Of a DNA stretch of 64,000 nucleotides, positions 24,830 through 36,080 are shown in pieces. Under the pieces are notes generated by a model. The model was not told where the DNA came from, did no database searches, and saw only the letters and a list, made by a program, of their open reading frames with translations. The stretch is from Galeopsis tetrahit (taxonomy: Eukaryota > Streptophyta > Magnoliopsida > Lamiales > Lamiaceae): the NCBI GenBank assembly GCA_963675135.1, contig OY776124.1:541001-605000 (forward strand), given 5' to 3'. Position 1 is the stretch's first letter, and every line of letters begins with the position of its first letter. A program made the translations under genes and the position numbers.

Positions 24830-25139
24830 TAGTAGATTTTGGAGTGTGTGATTTCAAGGGTAAAATTGACACATTAGCTAAATTTAACTACATTTATTGA
24901 TTTTTCTTAATCTGTGTGTAAAGTCAAATGGAGCTATCTTTGTGGGACGGAGGGAGTAACTTTATTAGTACAGTAAATATGTTTTTTTAGTGTGAATAAA
25001 GTGATGACATTTAATGTAATATTGAGATGTTTTGATTTTTGAAAAGATAGTTAAAATGTTCTTTTACTATTTTAAGTATGAGTCATTAAGTAAGAGACAC
25101 AAAAAATGATAAAAAAATTAATCATTTTTTAAAATATTC

Positions 25140-27060
25140 TAACCGTTGCGCTTTCATTAGCCTGCTGTCATGTCAGTAGTTTAAATGTTATTTTTTTATT
25201 GTATAAAGTGGATGCGCCCGTTTTGTAAAGTTTACGTTGTACCTTAAACACAAGCGACAAATTTTATACTTAATTTATGTTTTTCACTTTTGAATTTCAC
25301 AATATAATTTAAAACTTCACCCAAAAATAATAAATAGAAAAAAAAAAGAGATAAAAATGTGAAAAGGTACATGCCTCAATTTTACAGATTTTCTATTCCT
25401 ATTTTATCTTTTAATTATTACTCCATCTGTTCCATAAATATTTGCACCATTTTAAATTTTTATAGCACATTAATTACAAAAATGTGTAATAAATTAAGTA
25501 TTGTTTATTAATAAAGTAAAGTGAATGATTGAATTTAAGGTAAAAATAATAACATTTTGTATAAATATATGAATATTGTGAGGGTGGTGTATATGAAAAA
25601 AAAAATTAGGATATGCAAACAATTGTAAAACGGACAAATAAGAAAAGAGTGCAAACAATTGTAGAATAGAAAGAATACATTTTTTAATATTCGATATGTT
25701 GCGCTTTCATTAGCCTGTTGTCATAGTCAGTAGATTAAATGCGTTCTTTTATTATATAAAGTAGATGCATCCCGTTTTGTTAAGTTTATGTTGCACCTTA
25801 AACACAAGCGACAAGTTTTATATTAAATTTATATTTTTCATTTTGAATTTCAGAATATAATTTAAAACTTCACCCAAAAATAATAAATGAAAAAAAAGAA
25901 GATAATAATGTGAAAAGGAACATGCCTCAGTTTTATTACTTTTTGTATTTTTTAATGTATGAATGGTTTATTAATAGTATTGTGAAAGATAAAGGTGAGG
26001 GTAGTAAAAACTTTTCTACTTTATAAGTAGTAAAAATATTTTTTTGTGTGAATAAAGTGATGACATTTGATATAACATTGAGATGTTTTGAGGATATAGT
26101 TAAAATGTTCTTTTACTATTTTAAATATGAGTCATTAAGTAAGAAACACAAAAAATAATAAAATGAATCATTAAATAAAGAAAAAAAGAATACATTTTTT
26201 TAAAAATATTTAAACCGTTACGCTTTCATTAGCATGCTGTCATGGTCAGTAATTTAAATACTTTCTTTTATTATATAAAATGGATGCGCCCCATTTTGTT
26301 AAGTTTACGTTGCATCTTAAACACAAGCGACAAATTTTATATTAAATTTATATTTTCCACTTTTTAATTTCACAATATAATTTAAACTTCACCCAAAAAT
26401 AATAAATGAAAAAAAAAAGATAATAATGTGAAAAGATGCATACCTCAATTTTACAGATTTCTATTCCTATTTTATCTTTTAATTATCACTTCCTCCTTTC
26501 CATAAATATTTGCACCATTTTAACAGCACATTAATTAAGAAAAATGGGTAATAAATTGAATAATAGGGGGTAATTTTATTAACTTTTATGAATAAAGTAA
26601 AGTAAATGGTTGAATTTAAGGTAAAAATAATGACATTTTGTATAAATATATGAACATTATGAAGATGGTGTATATGAAAAATATATATTTTTTTTTTTGG
26701 GATATGCAAAAAATTATGAAACGAACGAATAAGAAAATAGTGCAAACAATTGTAAAATAGAGGGAGTACATTTTTTTAATATTCGATATGTTGCGCTTTC
26801 ATTAGCCTGCTGTCATGGTCAGTAGTTTAAATGCGTTCTTTTATTATATAAAGTGGACACACCACATTTTGTTAAGTTTACGTTGCACCTTAAACACAAG
26901 CGACAAATTTTATACTAAATTTATATTTTTCACTTTTGAATTTCACAATATAATTTAAAACTTCACCCAAAAATAATAAATGAAAAAAAAAAAGATAATA
27001 ATGTGAAAAGGTACATGCCTCAATTTTACAGATTATCTATTCCTATTTTATCTTTTAATT
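25140..27060. repeat. Degenerate tandem array, left part (four units of about 520-575 bp)
   Basis: Unit cores start near 25145, 25695, 26215 and 26790, each with TTGCGCTTTCATTAGCCTG, CTGTCATGGTCAGTAGTTTAAA and TTTTATTATATAAAGTGGATG, then GTTAAGTTTACGTTGCACC and TTAAACACAAGCGACAAATT. Between cores the long units carry a Stowaway-like segment (TTCCATAAATATTTGCACC to GTGCAAACAATTGTAAAATAG). The array is interrupted at 27060 by the LINE and continues at 33712. Non-coding. Confidence 0.9.
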
Positions 27061-27149
27061 TTATTTTTTTTTTGAAAGGGATAATGGGAACAGGAGAACA
27101 GCAGAAAACAAAGATCAAAACAACTCCTATATCCATCAACTTCTCCACT

Positions 27150-30100
27150 TTAGTCGAGTGAAGTGGTAGAGTGAACCGCCTGATACGCTATATTATGGGC
27201 ATAGGCGTTCAGGGTCCGAGGAAGGTACTTGAGTTTGCACACTACAAACTCCTTCAGCAACTCAGCGACCTTTTGGGCGATGAGCCCTTCCGGTCCAACT
27301 CTGTGCTTACCTCTAGAGATGTCTATCGGGCTGGCCCTAGCCCTATAGGGCCAGCCCTACAGGGTTACGGGCTAAACGGGTTAGGGCCTTAACCGGTTCA
27401 TATTTAACGGGCCTACAATTGTTGGGACCTAACCCTAACCCTAGCGGGCCACGGGCTAAACGGGCCACTAACGGGCTACAATAATTTTTTTTCTTTTAAA
27501 ATTAAAGGTCTTAATTGACACGTCCAACAAGCAAATAAAATAGAAAAATACATAATTAGTTAATGATCGTAAATGAGAAAAAAAAAGTATAATTTAAACA
27601 CAATTTTAGAACTCATTGGTCCTTAATATGATCAAATAAAGCTAAACAAATATCATAATCTAATAAAAATAGTAATAATGACTAATGGATGGTAATGAGT
27701 TTCTTAATGCTTATAGTTATAGCTATTGGTCAAATGATCCAAAATTTGTTCTTAGGTTATTTATTAAAAAAAAGAAAAAAAAAGTAACAACTCGGGCTAG
27801 CGGGCTGGCCCGGTTTAGCCCACGGGCTAACCGGTCCGGGTCAAAAAAGCCCAGTTTTAAACGGGCCTATAATTCATGAACCCTAACCCTGTATTTTTCA
27901 GGGTTAAACGGGCCAGCCCGGTTAGCCCGGCCCGGATAAACATCTCTACTTACCTCCCTCCACCAATTTTATCGCTTGTTGAGAATCTGTACGCACCACT
28001 ATTTTATCATATCCCAAGTTTTTTGCCTTTCTCAATCCAGCTTCGATAGCCTTTAACTCCACGCCTAAATGGCTTCTTTGAGGTGGAATGCAAGATGAAA
28101 ACTGATAAATGGTCTCCCCTCCGCCCTCTCGCATGATTCCTCCGATTCCATATCTTCGCTCCTCCGCGTTAAATGCCCCATCAACCTCCAACATGACTGT
28201 TCCAGTTGGGAAGTGTCTGTCATCACTTGGGTCCATATTCCCCTCCTCTCTTGTTTGTCTATTCTCATCAATACTAGTCCTTTGGAATTCCTCCAAATAA
28301 CTAATCACTCTCCTCCCCGTTTTTACACTAATGTTTTTTGCACCCGTTTTTCCATCATGTACAACTTTACATCTTTCACGCCAAACACCCCAGGCCATCA
28401 TTATTATATCATCAAGTTGCCATTCCTTTACCCGATCATTGAGAAACATTAAGAACGAGAGGGTGTTTAAGTGCATACCTTTCTTGATCCATTTCCAAAG
28501 ATCCCTTTCTTTCCAGGTCCTACGAACTCTTGGGCAAGTAAACAGCGTATGTATCGTAGTTGGCAAATGCGTCCCATAGATTGCACACTTGGGATCGACA
28601 GGGATGTGTCTTCATGCTAAGTTTCCTTCGGTTGCCACATAATCCATGCACATTTTCCACCCGAAAATTTTAACTTTAGGAGGGACTTTCATATTCCAGA
28701 GGCGGTTCCACCAAGAAACCATCAGACCATTGTTAGATGAGGAGGCTCCCTGACCTTGAATTTTGATGTTCCTCATGATTTCCATATACCCTGATTTAAT
28801 CGAATACCGACCGTCTTGTTCATGAATCCAAAACCTTTTATCCTCCTCTTGTTCCTCCGCAACTGTCGTTCTCAAAATGGCTTCCGCCTCATAAGGTAGG
28901 AAAGCTAGTCGTACCATGTCCTCATTCCAGTGCCTGTCCTCCTTCAAAAAAACTGAAATGTTCGAACCATCAGCTATTTGGGATTTAATAATTCCTGGGT
29001 TCAGACCATGTACCCATGCATGCTTGCGTAAACTAATGGTATTTCCATTACCCAGCAACCAGTGTGTGCCTCGTTGTAAAACCTCTCTACTGGACAACAA
29101 TGATCTCCATGTGAATGAGGGGTTGCTCCCCAATTCTGCCTCCAACAGGTCAGAATGTTTGAAGTATCTGGATTTGAGAGTTCTGCTAATAAGAGAGTTC
29201 GGATTGTCGATCAGCCGCCACATTTGTTTGGCCAATAATGCTTGGTTAAATTGACACATGCTTCAGAATCCCATACCCCCCTGCTCTTTAGGCTTACAAA
29301 GCTCCTCCCATTTCTTCCAATGAATTTTGTTTCTGCCTTCTTTCTGACCCCACCAAAAATCAGCCATAAGGGATTCTAATTGATGACAAATTTGAGTTGG
29401 GAGTCTAAAACAAGACATGGCGTAAGTGGGAATAGCCTGTAGCACCGATTTTATAAGTACTTCCTTTCCCCCTTCTGAGAATTCCTTGTTTTTCCAGTCA
29501 TCTATTTTTCTCTTCATCCTATCAAAAAGATAGGAGAACTGCACTCTCTTCGATCTTAAGGAAAAGGTTGGGAGTCCTAAGTAAAGATGATGTCCTTGAG
29601 TGCATCGTACCTCCAATCTTCCTTGCATATCATGCCGATTTTGAGCGTCAACATTTGGGCTAAATAGAATTGTGGACTTTTCGTAGTTCACCTTCTGTCC
29701 CGAGGCCTGTTCATACTCAAACAAAGTACTTTTAATCTCATGTGCGTTTTCCGAATTTGCTTTGCAAAATAGAATACTATCGTCCGCAAACAATAGATGA
29801 GTAATCATAGGAGCTCCTCTAGCCACTCGGATGCCCTCAATTGCCCCTCCCTCTGCTTTCTCATTTATGCACGACGAGAGCCCCTGAGCGCAGATCATGA
29901 ACAAGAAGGGCGACAAAGGATCGCCTTGTCTGAGGCCCCTAGAGGGCGTTACACTCCCAAGTATTGTGTTATTGACTCGAAATGTATAAGAGACCGTCGA
30001 CACACACTTAAGAATCAGCGAATTAAATTTCTCCGAGAATCCCAGTTTATCCATTTGAGCTCGAAGGAATGTCCACTCAATTCAATCATACGCCTTACTC

Positions 30101-31848
30101 ATGTCGAGTTTCAGGGCAGCATAACCACCCCTGCTCTTATTCTGCCTAAGCCAGTGCATACATTCGTAGCTCAACAATACATTATCAAGAATCTGTCTAT
30201 CCTGAATGAAAGCACTCTGGTGACCGTCCACCACTTTTGGTAGAACTTTCTTGAGATGGTTTGCGATCACCTTTGCAACAATCTGGTAGCAGACATTACT
30301 CAAACTAATTGGACGAAAATCCGATAAGGTTACCGGTTTTTTAATCTTCGGGATCAAGGTGATAATTGTCTGGTTCCAGCTTTGAATTTCTCCATCCTCA
30401 TTAAGAATTTTAAGCACTTCTTGAGTTATCTTTGGTCCCACAATATCCCACATTTCTTGAAAAAATAAAACGTTGAAACCATCTGGTCCCGGAGCTTTAT
30501 TCGGATGCATATCAAATGCTGCTTTCTTCACCTCACTAGCCGAAAAATTCATGTCCATAAAGCTTCTCATCTGGTCATTCACCATAGACGGGGTTCGCTT
30601 GGTGACTTTATCGATTTGATCGTCTGAAGGGTTTGATGAAGTAAACAGTTCTCCATAAAAACCTTCTATTAGGCTGCATATTCCATCCTTAGAACTAACC
30701 CAATTTCCAAATTCATCCTTAATATTAGCAATGTTATTCCTATTCCGACGCTCGGTAGATCTCCTATGAAAATAGGTCGTATTTCGATCTCCGCTTTTCA
30801 TCCAATTCGTTCTTGAGCGCTGGTGCCAGATAGTCTCTTGCTGGGATAGCAGTCTTTCCAGCTCAGCCTCAAATCGGTCAAATTCAGAGTCTTCTCCATC
30901 TTCCGTCATTATTTTCAGGGTGTTTGTGATCCTAGTGATTTTCTTCTCAATATTACCCACTCTGCTCTTAGCCCAACGAGTGAAAAGATCACCATAATTT
31001 GATAACAAGATTGGTAGGCTATTTTGAAAAGAAGGAGAGTTCCATCCCTCAATCACTTGGTCTTTGAAGCTAGACTCCTAAAGCCATGCATTTTCGAATT
31101 GAAAAGCCCGGACCCCCTGTTTAGACCAATCTCGAACTGTTAGGCTGATTTGGAGTGATATAGCTCGATGGTCGGACCCATACCAATGAAGATTCTCGAC
31201 AGTAGCTTTGCCACATAAATTCATCCAACTGGTTGTAGCCAAAAATCTATCTAGACGTTCTTTGATGAGATGGGGGTGCCTCCTTTTGTTAGTCCATGTG
31301 TATGTAGGGCCCTTGAAGCCAAGATCAAATAATTGGAGAGACTGCATTGTTGATCTAATTTTTTCCATATTCTGTCTTGTCCTCCCATGCATATTACCCC
31401 CCATTTTTCCAGACTCGTTCAGAATCTCATTGAAATCGCCACCCACAAGGCATGGTTTTTGGTTTGGATGATGTGCCCGAATTCGATGGAGTAGTTCCAT
31501 AGACAGATGTCTAAGTGTTGCATTTGGATTTCCTTGGAAACCGGTGAATTGCCAATCAAAGTTGTTGTAAGATAACGAAACATCAATATGGCCCCGAGAG
31601 TAAGAACACAAAGTAGCTTTCACTTCATCATTAGCAAAAAGAACCAGCCCACCACTATTGCCAATAGCATCAACAACAAAACAAAAGGAGTAATTCAGCA
31701 TATGTTTCCATGAGTGGGCTATTCTAGAAGACACCTTAGATTCTAAAAGAAACAGTACATAAGGTTTATTTAAAGCAACAATATGCCTAAGTCTATGGAA
31801 TGCTTGGGGTCCCTTCAAACCCCTAGCATTCCAGCAGATAATCTTCAC
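27150..31848 (-). pseudogene. LINE ORF2 (endonuclease, reverse transcriptase, RNase H), four stops and a MITE insertion
   Basis: A single reading frame throughout. The APE-type endonuclease starts near 31848 (KIICWNARGLKG) and has GGDFNE and GSDHRAI. The reverse transcriptase region shows KAPGPDGFNVLFFQ, FRPISLSNV, GLRQGDPLSPFLF and the catalytic FADD (LLFADDSILF near 29790). The zinc-binding region near 28600 has lost one Cys (CAIY). RNase H has EVDGAFN, GVELKAIEAGL and VVRTDSQQA. In-frame stops are at 31078-31080 (TAG), 30082-30084, 29263-29265 and 28612-28614 (all TGA). RNase H is split at 27949 by the hAT MITE, and its C-terminal part resumes at 27305 and ends at TAA 27150-27152. Confidence 0.92.
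27314..27948. mobile_element. hAT-type MITE inserted in the LINE RNase H region
   Basis: A 635-bp element with inverted ends TAGAGATGTCTATC (left) and TAGAGATGTTTATCC (right arm, inverse), and subterminal GGGCTGGCCC / CCCGGTTAGCCCG motifs. It is flanked by a perfect 8-bp duplication, CTTACCTC, at 27306-27313 and 27949-27956. Termini of TAGRGATG form and an 8-bp duplication define the hAT superfamily. Joining the sequence across the element with one duplication removed gives a continuous LINE frame, so it inserted into an intact RNase H frame. It has no transposase. Confidence 0.95.
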
Positions 31849-33243
31849 TTTCCATGGCGGAGCTGGTTGTCCCCAGTCTCCGCCTTGCTTGAGCTATCCA
31901 TATCCTCCTCACTCTTATGCCTCTTGTTGCCACTCGAACGCGAAGCTGTGAAAGATGTTTCAGCTTCCCCTGCCTTGATTCTCAGCTGGGCATTCGACGG
32001 TCTTCCTCTCTTCTTGGTGCCTTTTCCTTTTTTCTTGGTAACAATCTCCTTCGGAATACGAATCTCATATCCCACCAGTTCCGGAGCATCAGATGTTTGC
32101 ACGACCTCCTTCATTTTAGCTTGGAAAATGGGTCCCTTACCAGCCCTAAGCCCTTCCCCCATTGATGGTTGTCGCATAGGACCATAAAGGCTGGTTTCTG
32201 TGAAATGTCGTATCGGCACCTCAAGCTCAATCTCGAGCCCAACTTCAGCCGTATTATAGGTAAGATATCTATCACCAAAGACTTGTTGTTCTGCATCTAC
32301 AAAAACTGAGTCTGCAAAATAGTTGGCTTGTAATTCCTGGATCCGCAGATCTTCATTTTCGAGGGCTAGCTGTAGATTTCCCACATCAGTATTCGGTATG
32401 TTGATTGGAGCATGTTGATCCACCTGAGTATCACCTTGAACATTTTGGTTCCGTGAGGTCTCTTCCCGATGATTTATTGCCTTCAGAAAATCGTATTGCT
32501 TCTTGTCCAGCCCTTTCTACATATCGGATTTGAGCCACAGAGGGTAGTTTTTCTCGCCAGATGTTATATGCCCCCCTTCAGTATATTTTTTGGGGCAGTC
32601 GTTTTCACTGTGATTTAAGAGACCACAGATTTGACAGAAAATACCCAGTTTTTCGTACCTTAGGGGCAACAGGATCCTTTTCATCTTAATTGTGATATGT
32701 GTGTTCCGTTGAAGTGGTTTGCTCATGTCAAGGAGCACCCTCACACGCAGACATCGCCCCCACGCTGCTTCTCCTTCCGTGCAATCTAGCTCAATAACAT
32801 CCCCTAGCTTCTCCCCCAATTTCAGGCCAATCTGTTTGTTCATCGCATAAATTGGGAGACCGTGGATTTGAATCCACATAGGGATAATATTGATGAATAG
32901 GTCGCTTGGCTGCTCGTCGCCCCTAACTTTGGACAGGACAAGCATCGGACCATTGACTATCCACGGCTGTCTGTAGAATACTTTGCTCCAATCTAAGTCA
33001 GCCTCAAACTCGAACAAGTAGTATCCTTCCCCCATTTGTGCAACTTTGACGTTCCCCTCAACTTTCCAGATTTTCTTCAGAGTATTCAGTTGTTCCTTGA
33101 TTGAGACCGAGGGACGAATAGTGAACTTCCCCAACAGAGCATTTTTGGGGATGATTAGCTCGCCTTCCTCCACCTGAAGAGAGGGTTCTTCTGCCTCTGT
33201 GATGAGCACTTTTCGAAGTGGCTCCTGAAGATCCTCCGCCATA
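31845..33243 (-). pseudogene. LINE ORF1 (DUF4283 and zinc knuckle), one internal stop
   Basis: The nucleic-acid-binding protein of the LINE. The likely start is the Met at 33243 (MAEDLQEPLRK), although the frame is open further upstream to 33422. The region with YYLFEFEADLDWSKVFYRQ and PWIVNGPMLVL is the DUF4283-type fold, followed by a CCHC knuckle (CQICGLLNHSENDC). A TAG at 32517-32519 interrupts the frame, which then stays open to the natural stop at 31845-31847. The ORF1 stop overlaps the first bases of the ORF2 frame, as in other plant L1 elements. Confidence 0.85.
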
Positions 33244-33711
33244 ATTGATACTTTGAAGGGGTGAACTCGAGTGAGAGTGAAATAAAAATCCAGAAAGAAC
33301 CACACAAAGAAGTGCATACTCTGTGTACACAACCTCCGGTGAAATATAGGCCTCACCACCGCCTCAATATCCAATACAGATAAACCAGGTGTCATAGTGT
33401 CGTAAATAATCCTTGCACTCAAGCAAACTTCTCCAAGAAATCGGAAGAGTCATCTTGATAAACTCAAAAGCGTCAGGAACTCACCTTCGATAGGTCACGC
33501 TAATATCTCGGGAGAATGAGAGCATAATCAATACTCATTCCGACCAATTAATTCCAAGAACAATTATCCTGAGGAGTGGATAACTGCAATAGGACAATGA
33601 TTTACCCCTATAAACCCTAGGGGAGGAGGTTTATTTAGCATAATTGAAAATCTTCGCAATGATGGAATCGCCCCTACTAGGCGCTCTCACATCAGATTTT
33701 TTGGTTAAAAT

Positions 33712-36080
33712 TATTTTATCTTTTAATTATTACTCAATCCATTCCATAAATATTTGCACCATTTTAATAGCTCGTTAATTAAGAAAAATGTGTAATAAAT
33801 TGAGTATTTAGGGGTAAATTTATTAACTTTTATGAATAAAGTAAAGTGAATAATTGAATTTAAGGTAAAACTAATGACATTTTGTATAAATATATGAATA
33901 TTGTGAGGGTGGTGTATATGAAAAAAATTCTTTTTGGAATATGCAAACACTTGTGAAACGGACGAATAAGAAAAAAGTGCAAATAATTGTAGAAGACGAA
34001 GGGAGTACATTTTTTTAATATTAGATTTATTGCGCTTTCATTAGCCTGCTGTCATAGTCAGTAGATTAAATGCGTTCTTTTATTATATAAAGTGTATGTG
34101 CCCCATTTTGTTAAGTTTACGTTGCACCTTAAACACAAGCTACAAGTTTTATACTAAATTTATATTTTTCACTTTTTAATTTTACAATATAATTTAAAAC
34201 TTCACCCAAAAGTAATAAATGAAAAAAAAAATGGATAATAATGTGAAAATGTACATGCTATTCCTATTTTAAGGCGTGTAAAATTGGTCTGTTAGTTGTT
34301 TTTCTCATTTAATTATTACTCGTACTTATAATGTATGAATTGTTTATTATCAGTATAATGAAAGATAAAAGTGAGGAGAATAAAGATTTTTCAACTTTTT
34401 GAGTAGTAAATTTTTTTTTTTGTGTGAATAAAATTATGATATTTAATGTAATATTGAGATATTTTAAAAAAGATAGTTAAAATATTTTATTATTATTTTA
34501 AGTATGAGTCATTAAACAAGGGAAACAAAAAATGATAAAATGGATTATTAAATAAGAAACGAAGGTAGTATATTTTAAAAAATATTCGAACTGTTGCGCT
34601 TTCATTAGCCTGTTGTCATGACCAATAGTTTAAACGCGTTCTTTTATTATATATGGTGGATGTGCCCCGTTTGGTTAAATTTACGTTGCACCTTAAACAC
34701 AAGGGACAAATTTTATACTTAATTATTGCGCTTTCATTAGCATGCTGTCATATTCAGTAGTTTAAACGCGTTCTTTTATTATATAAAGTGGATGTGCCCC
34801 GTTTTATTAAGTTTACGGTGCACCTTAAACACTAGGGACAAAATTTTTATACTTAATTTATATTTTTCACCTTTTGAATTTCACAATACAAATTAAACTC
34901 ACTAAAATACTCAAATTTATTGTAATTATCTAATTCAATACACGTATGCTCAAATTTAATTTCTTTTTGTTTTTCTTCTTTTTCTCTTTTAATTATTAAT
35001 TTTTTTAAATATTCGAACCGTTGCGCTTTAATTAGCCTGCTGTTCTGGTCAATAATTTAAACGCGTCCTATTATTATATAAAGTGGATACGCCCTGTTTT
35101 GTTAAGTTTACGTTGCACCTTAAACATAAACGACAAATTTTGTACTTAATTTATAATTCTCACTTTTGAATTTCACAATACAAATCAAACACACTAAAAT
35201 ACTCAAATTTATTGTAATTGTCTAATTCAACACATGTATGTTAAAATTAAATTAATTATCTTTGTTTTTCTTCTTTTCCTTTTTTTTTTAATATTCGAAC
35301 TGTTGCGCTTTCATTAGCCTGTTGTCACGGTCAATAGTTTAAACACGTTCTTTTATTATATAAAGTGGATGTATTACGTTTTGTTAAGTTTACACTTTAC
35401 GTTGCACTTTAAACACAAGCGAGACATTTATACTTAATTTACATTTTTCACTTTAAAATTTCACAATACAAATTAAATTCACTAAAACACTCAAAATTAT
35501 TGTAATTATCTAATTCAACACATATATACTCAAATTCAATTAATCTTTTTTTTTCTCTTTTAGTTATTACATTTTTTAAATATTCGAACCGTTGTGCTTT
35601 CATTAGCCGGCTGTCATGATCAGTAGTTTAAATGCGTTATTTTATTATATGAAGTGGATGCGCCCTGTTTTGTTAATTTTACGTTGCACCTTACACAAGC
35701 AACAAATTTTATACTAAATTTATATTTTTCACTTTTGAATTTCACAATATGAATTAAACTCACAAAAATACTTAAATTTATTGTAATTATCTAATTCAAC
35801 ACATATATGCTCAAATTCAATTAATCTTTTTTTTTTTTCTCTTTCTCTTTTAATTATTATATTTTTTAATATTCAGACCATTGCGCTTTCCTTAGCTAGC
35901 TGTCATAGTCAATAGTTTAAACGCGTTGTTTTATTATATAAGGTGGATGCGCTCCGTTTTGTTAAATTTACGTTGCACCTTAAACCAACCTACAAATTTT
36001 AAACTTAAGTTACATTTTTCACTTTTAAATTTCACTATGTAAATCAAACTCACCAAAAATACTCAAATGTATTGTAATTT
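33712..36080. repeat. Degenerate tandem array, right part (seven cores)
   Basis: Continuation of the array beyond the LINE. Cores start near 34030, 34595, 34727, 35020, 35305, 35590 and 35880. The first spacing is long (about 565 bp), the next is only about 132 bp, and the last four are about 285-293 bp. The short units replace the Stowaway-like filler by a block with ACTCAAATTTATTGTAATTATC and TTCTTTTTCTCTTTT. All are non-coding. Confidence 0.9.

Larger units (their letters stand above)
27061..33711 (-). mobile_element. Decayed plant LINE (L1 type) inside the tandem array
   Basis: Non-LTR retrotransposon on the minus strand. It has ORF1 with a zinc knuckle, ORF2 with endonuclease, reverse transcriptase, a zinc-binding region and RNase H, and a 3' A-rich tail near 27063-27073. 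It is flanked by a perfect 17-bp duplication, TATTTTATCTTTTAATT, at 27044-27060 and 33712-33728, so both ends are known and the 5' end appears complete. Total 6651 bp, or about 6.0 kb without the nested MITE and one of its duplications. Both ORFs hold in-frame stops, so it cannot move on its own. Confidence 0.95.

Noticed and set aside
31783..32187. Plus-strand open frames opposite the LINE, for example 134 codons at 31783 and 148 at 29797
   Set aside because: Antisense shadows of LINE ORF1 and ORF2, with no homology to known proteins.
33245..33422. Upstream extension of LINE ORF1 to 33422
   Set aside because: The frame is open, but the extension has no family-like sequence. The Met at 33243 directly precedes the domain and is the better start.
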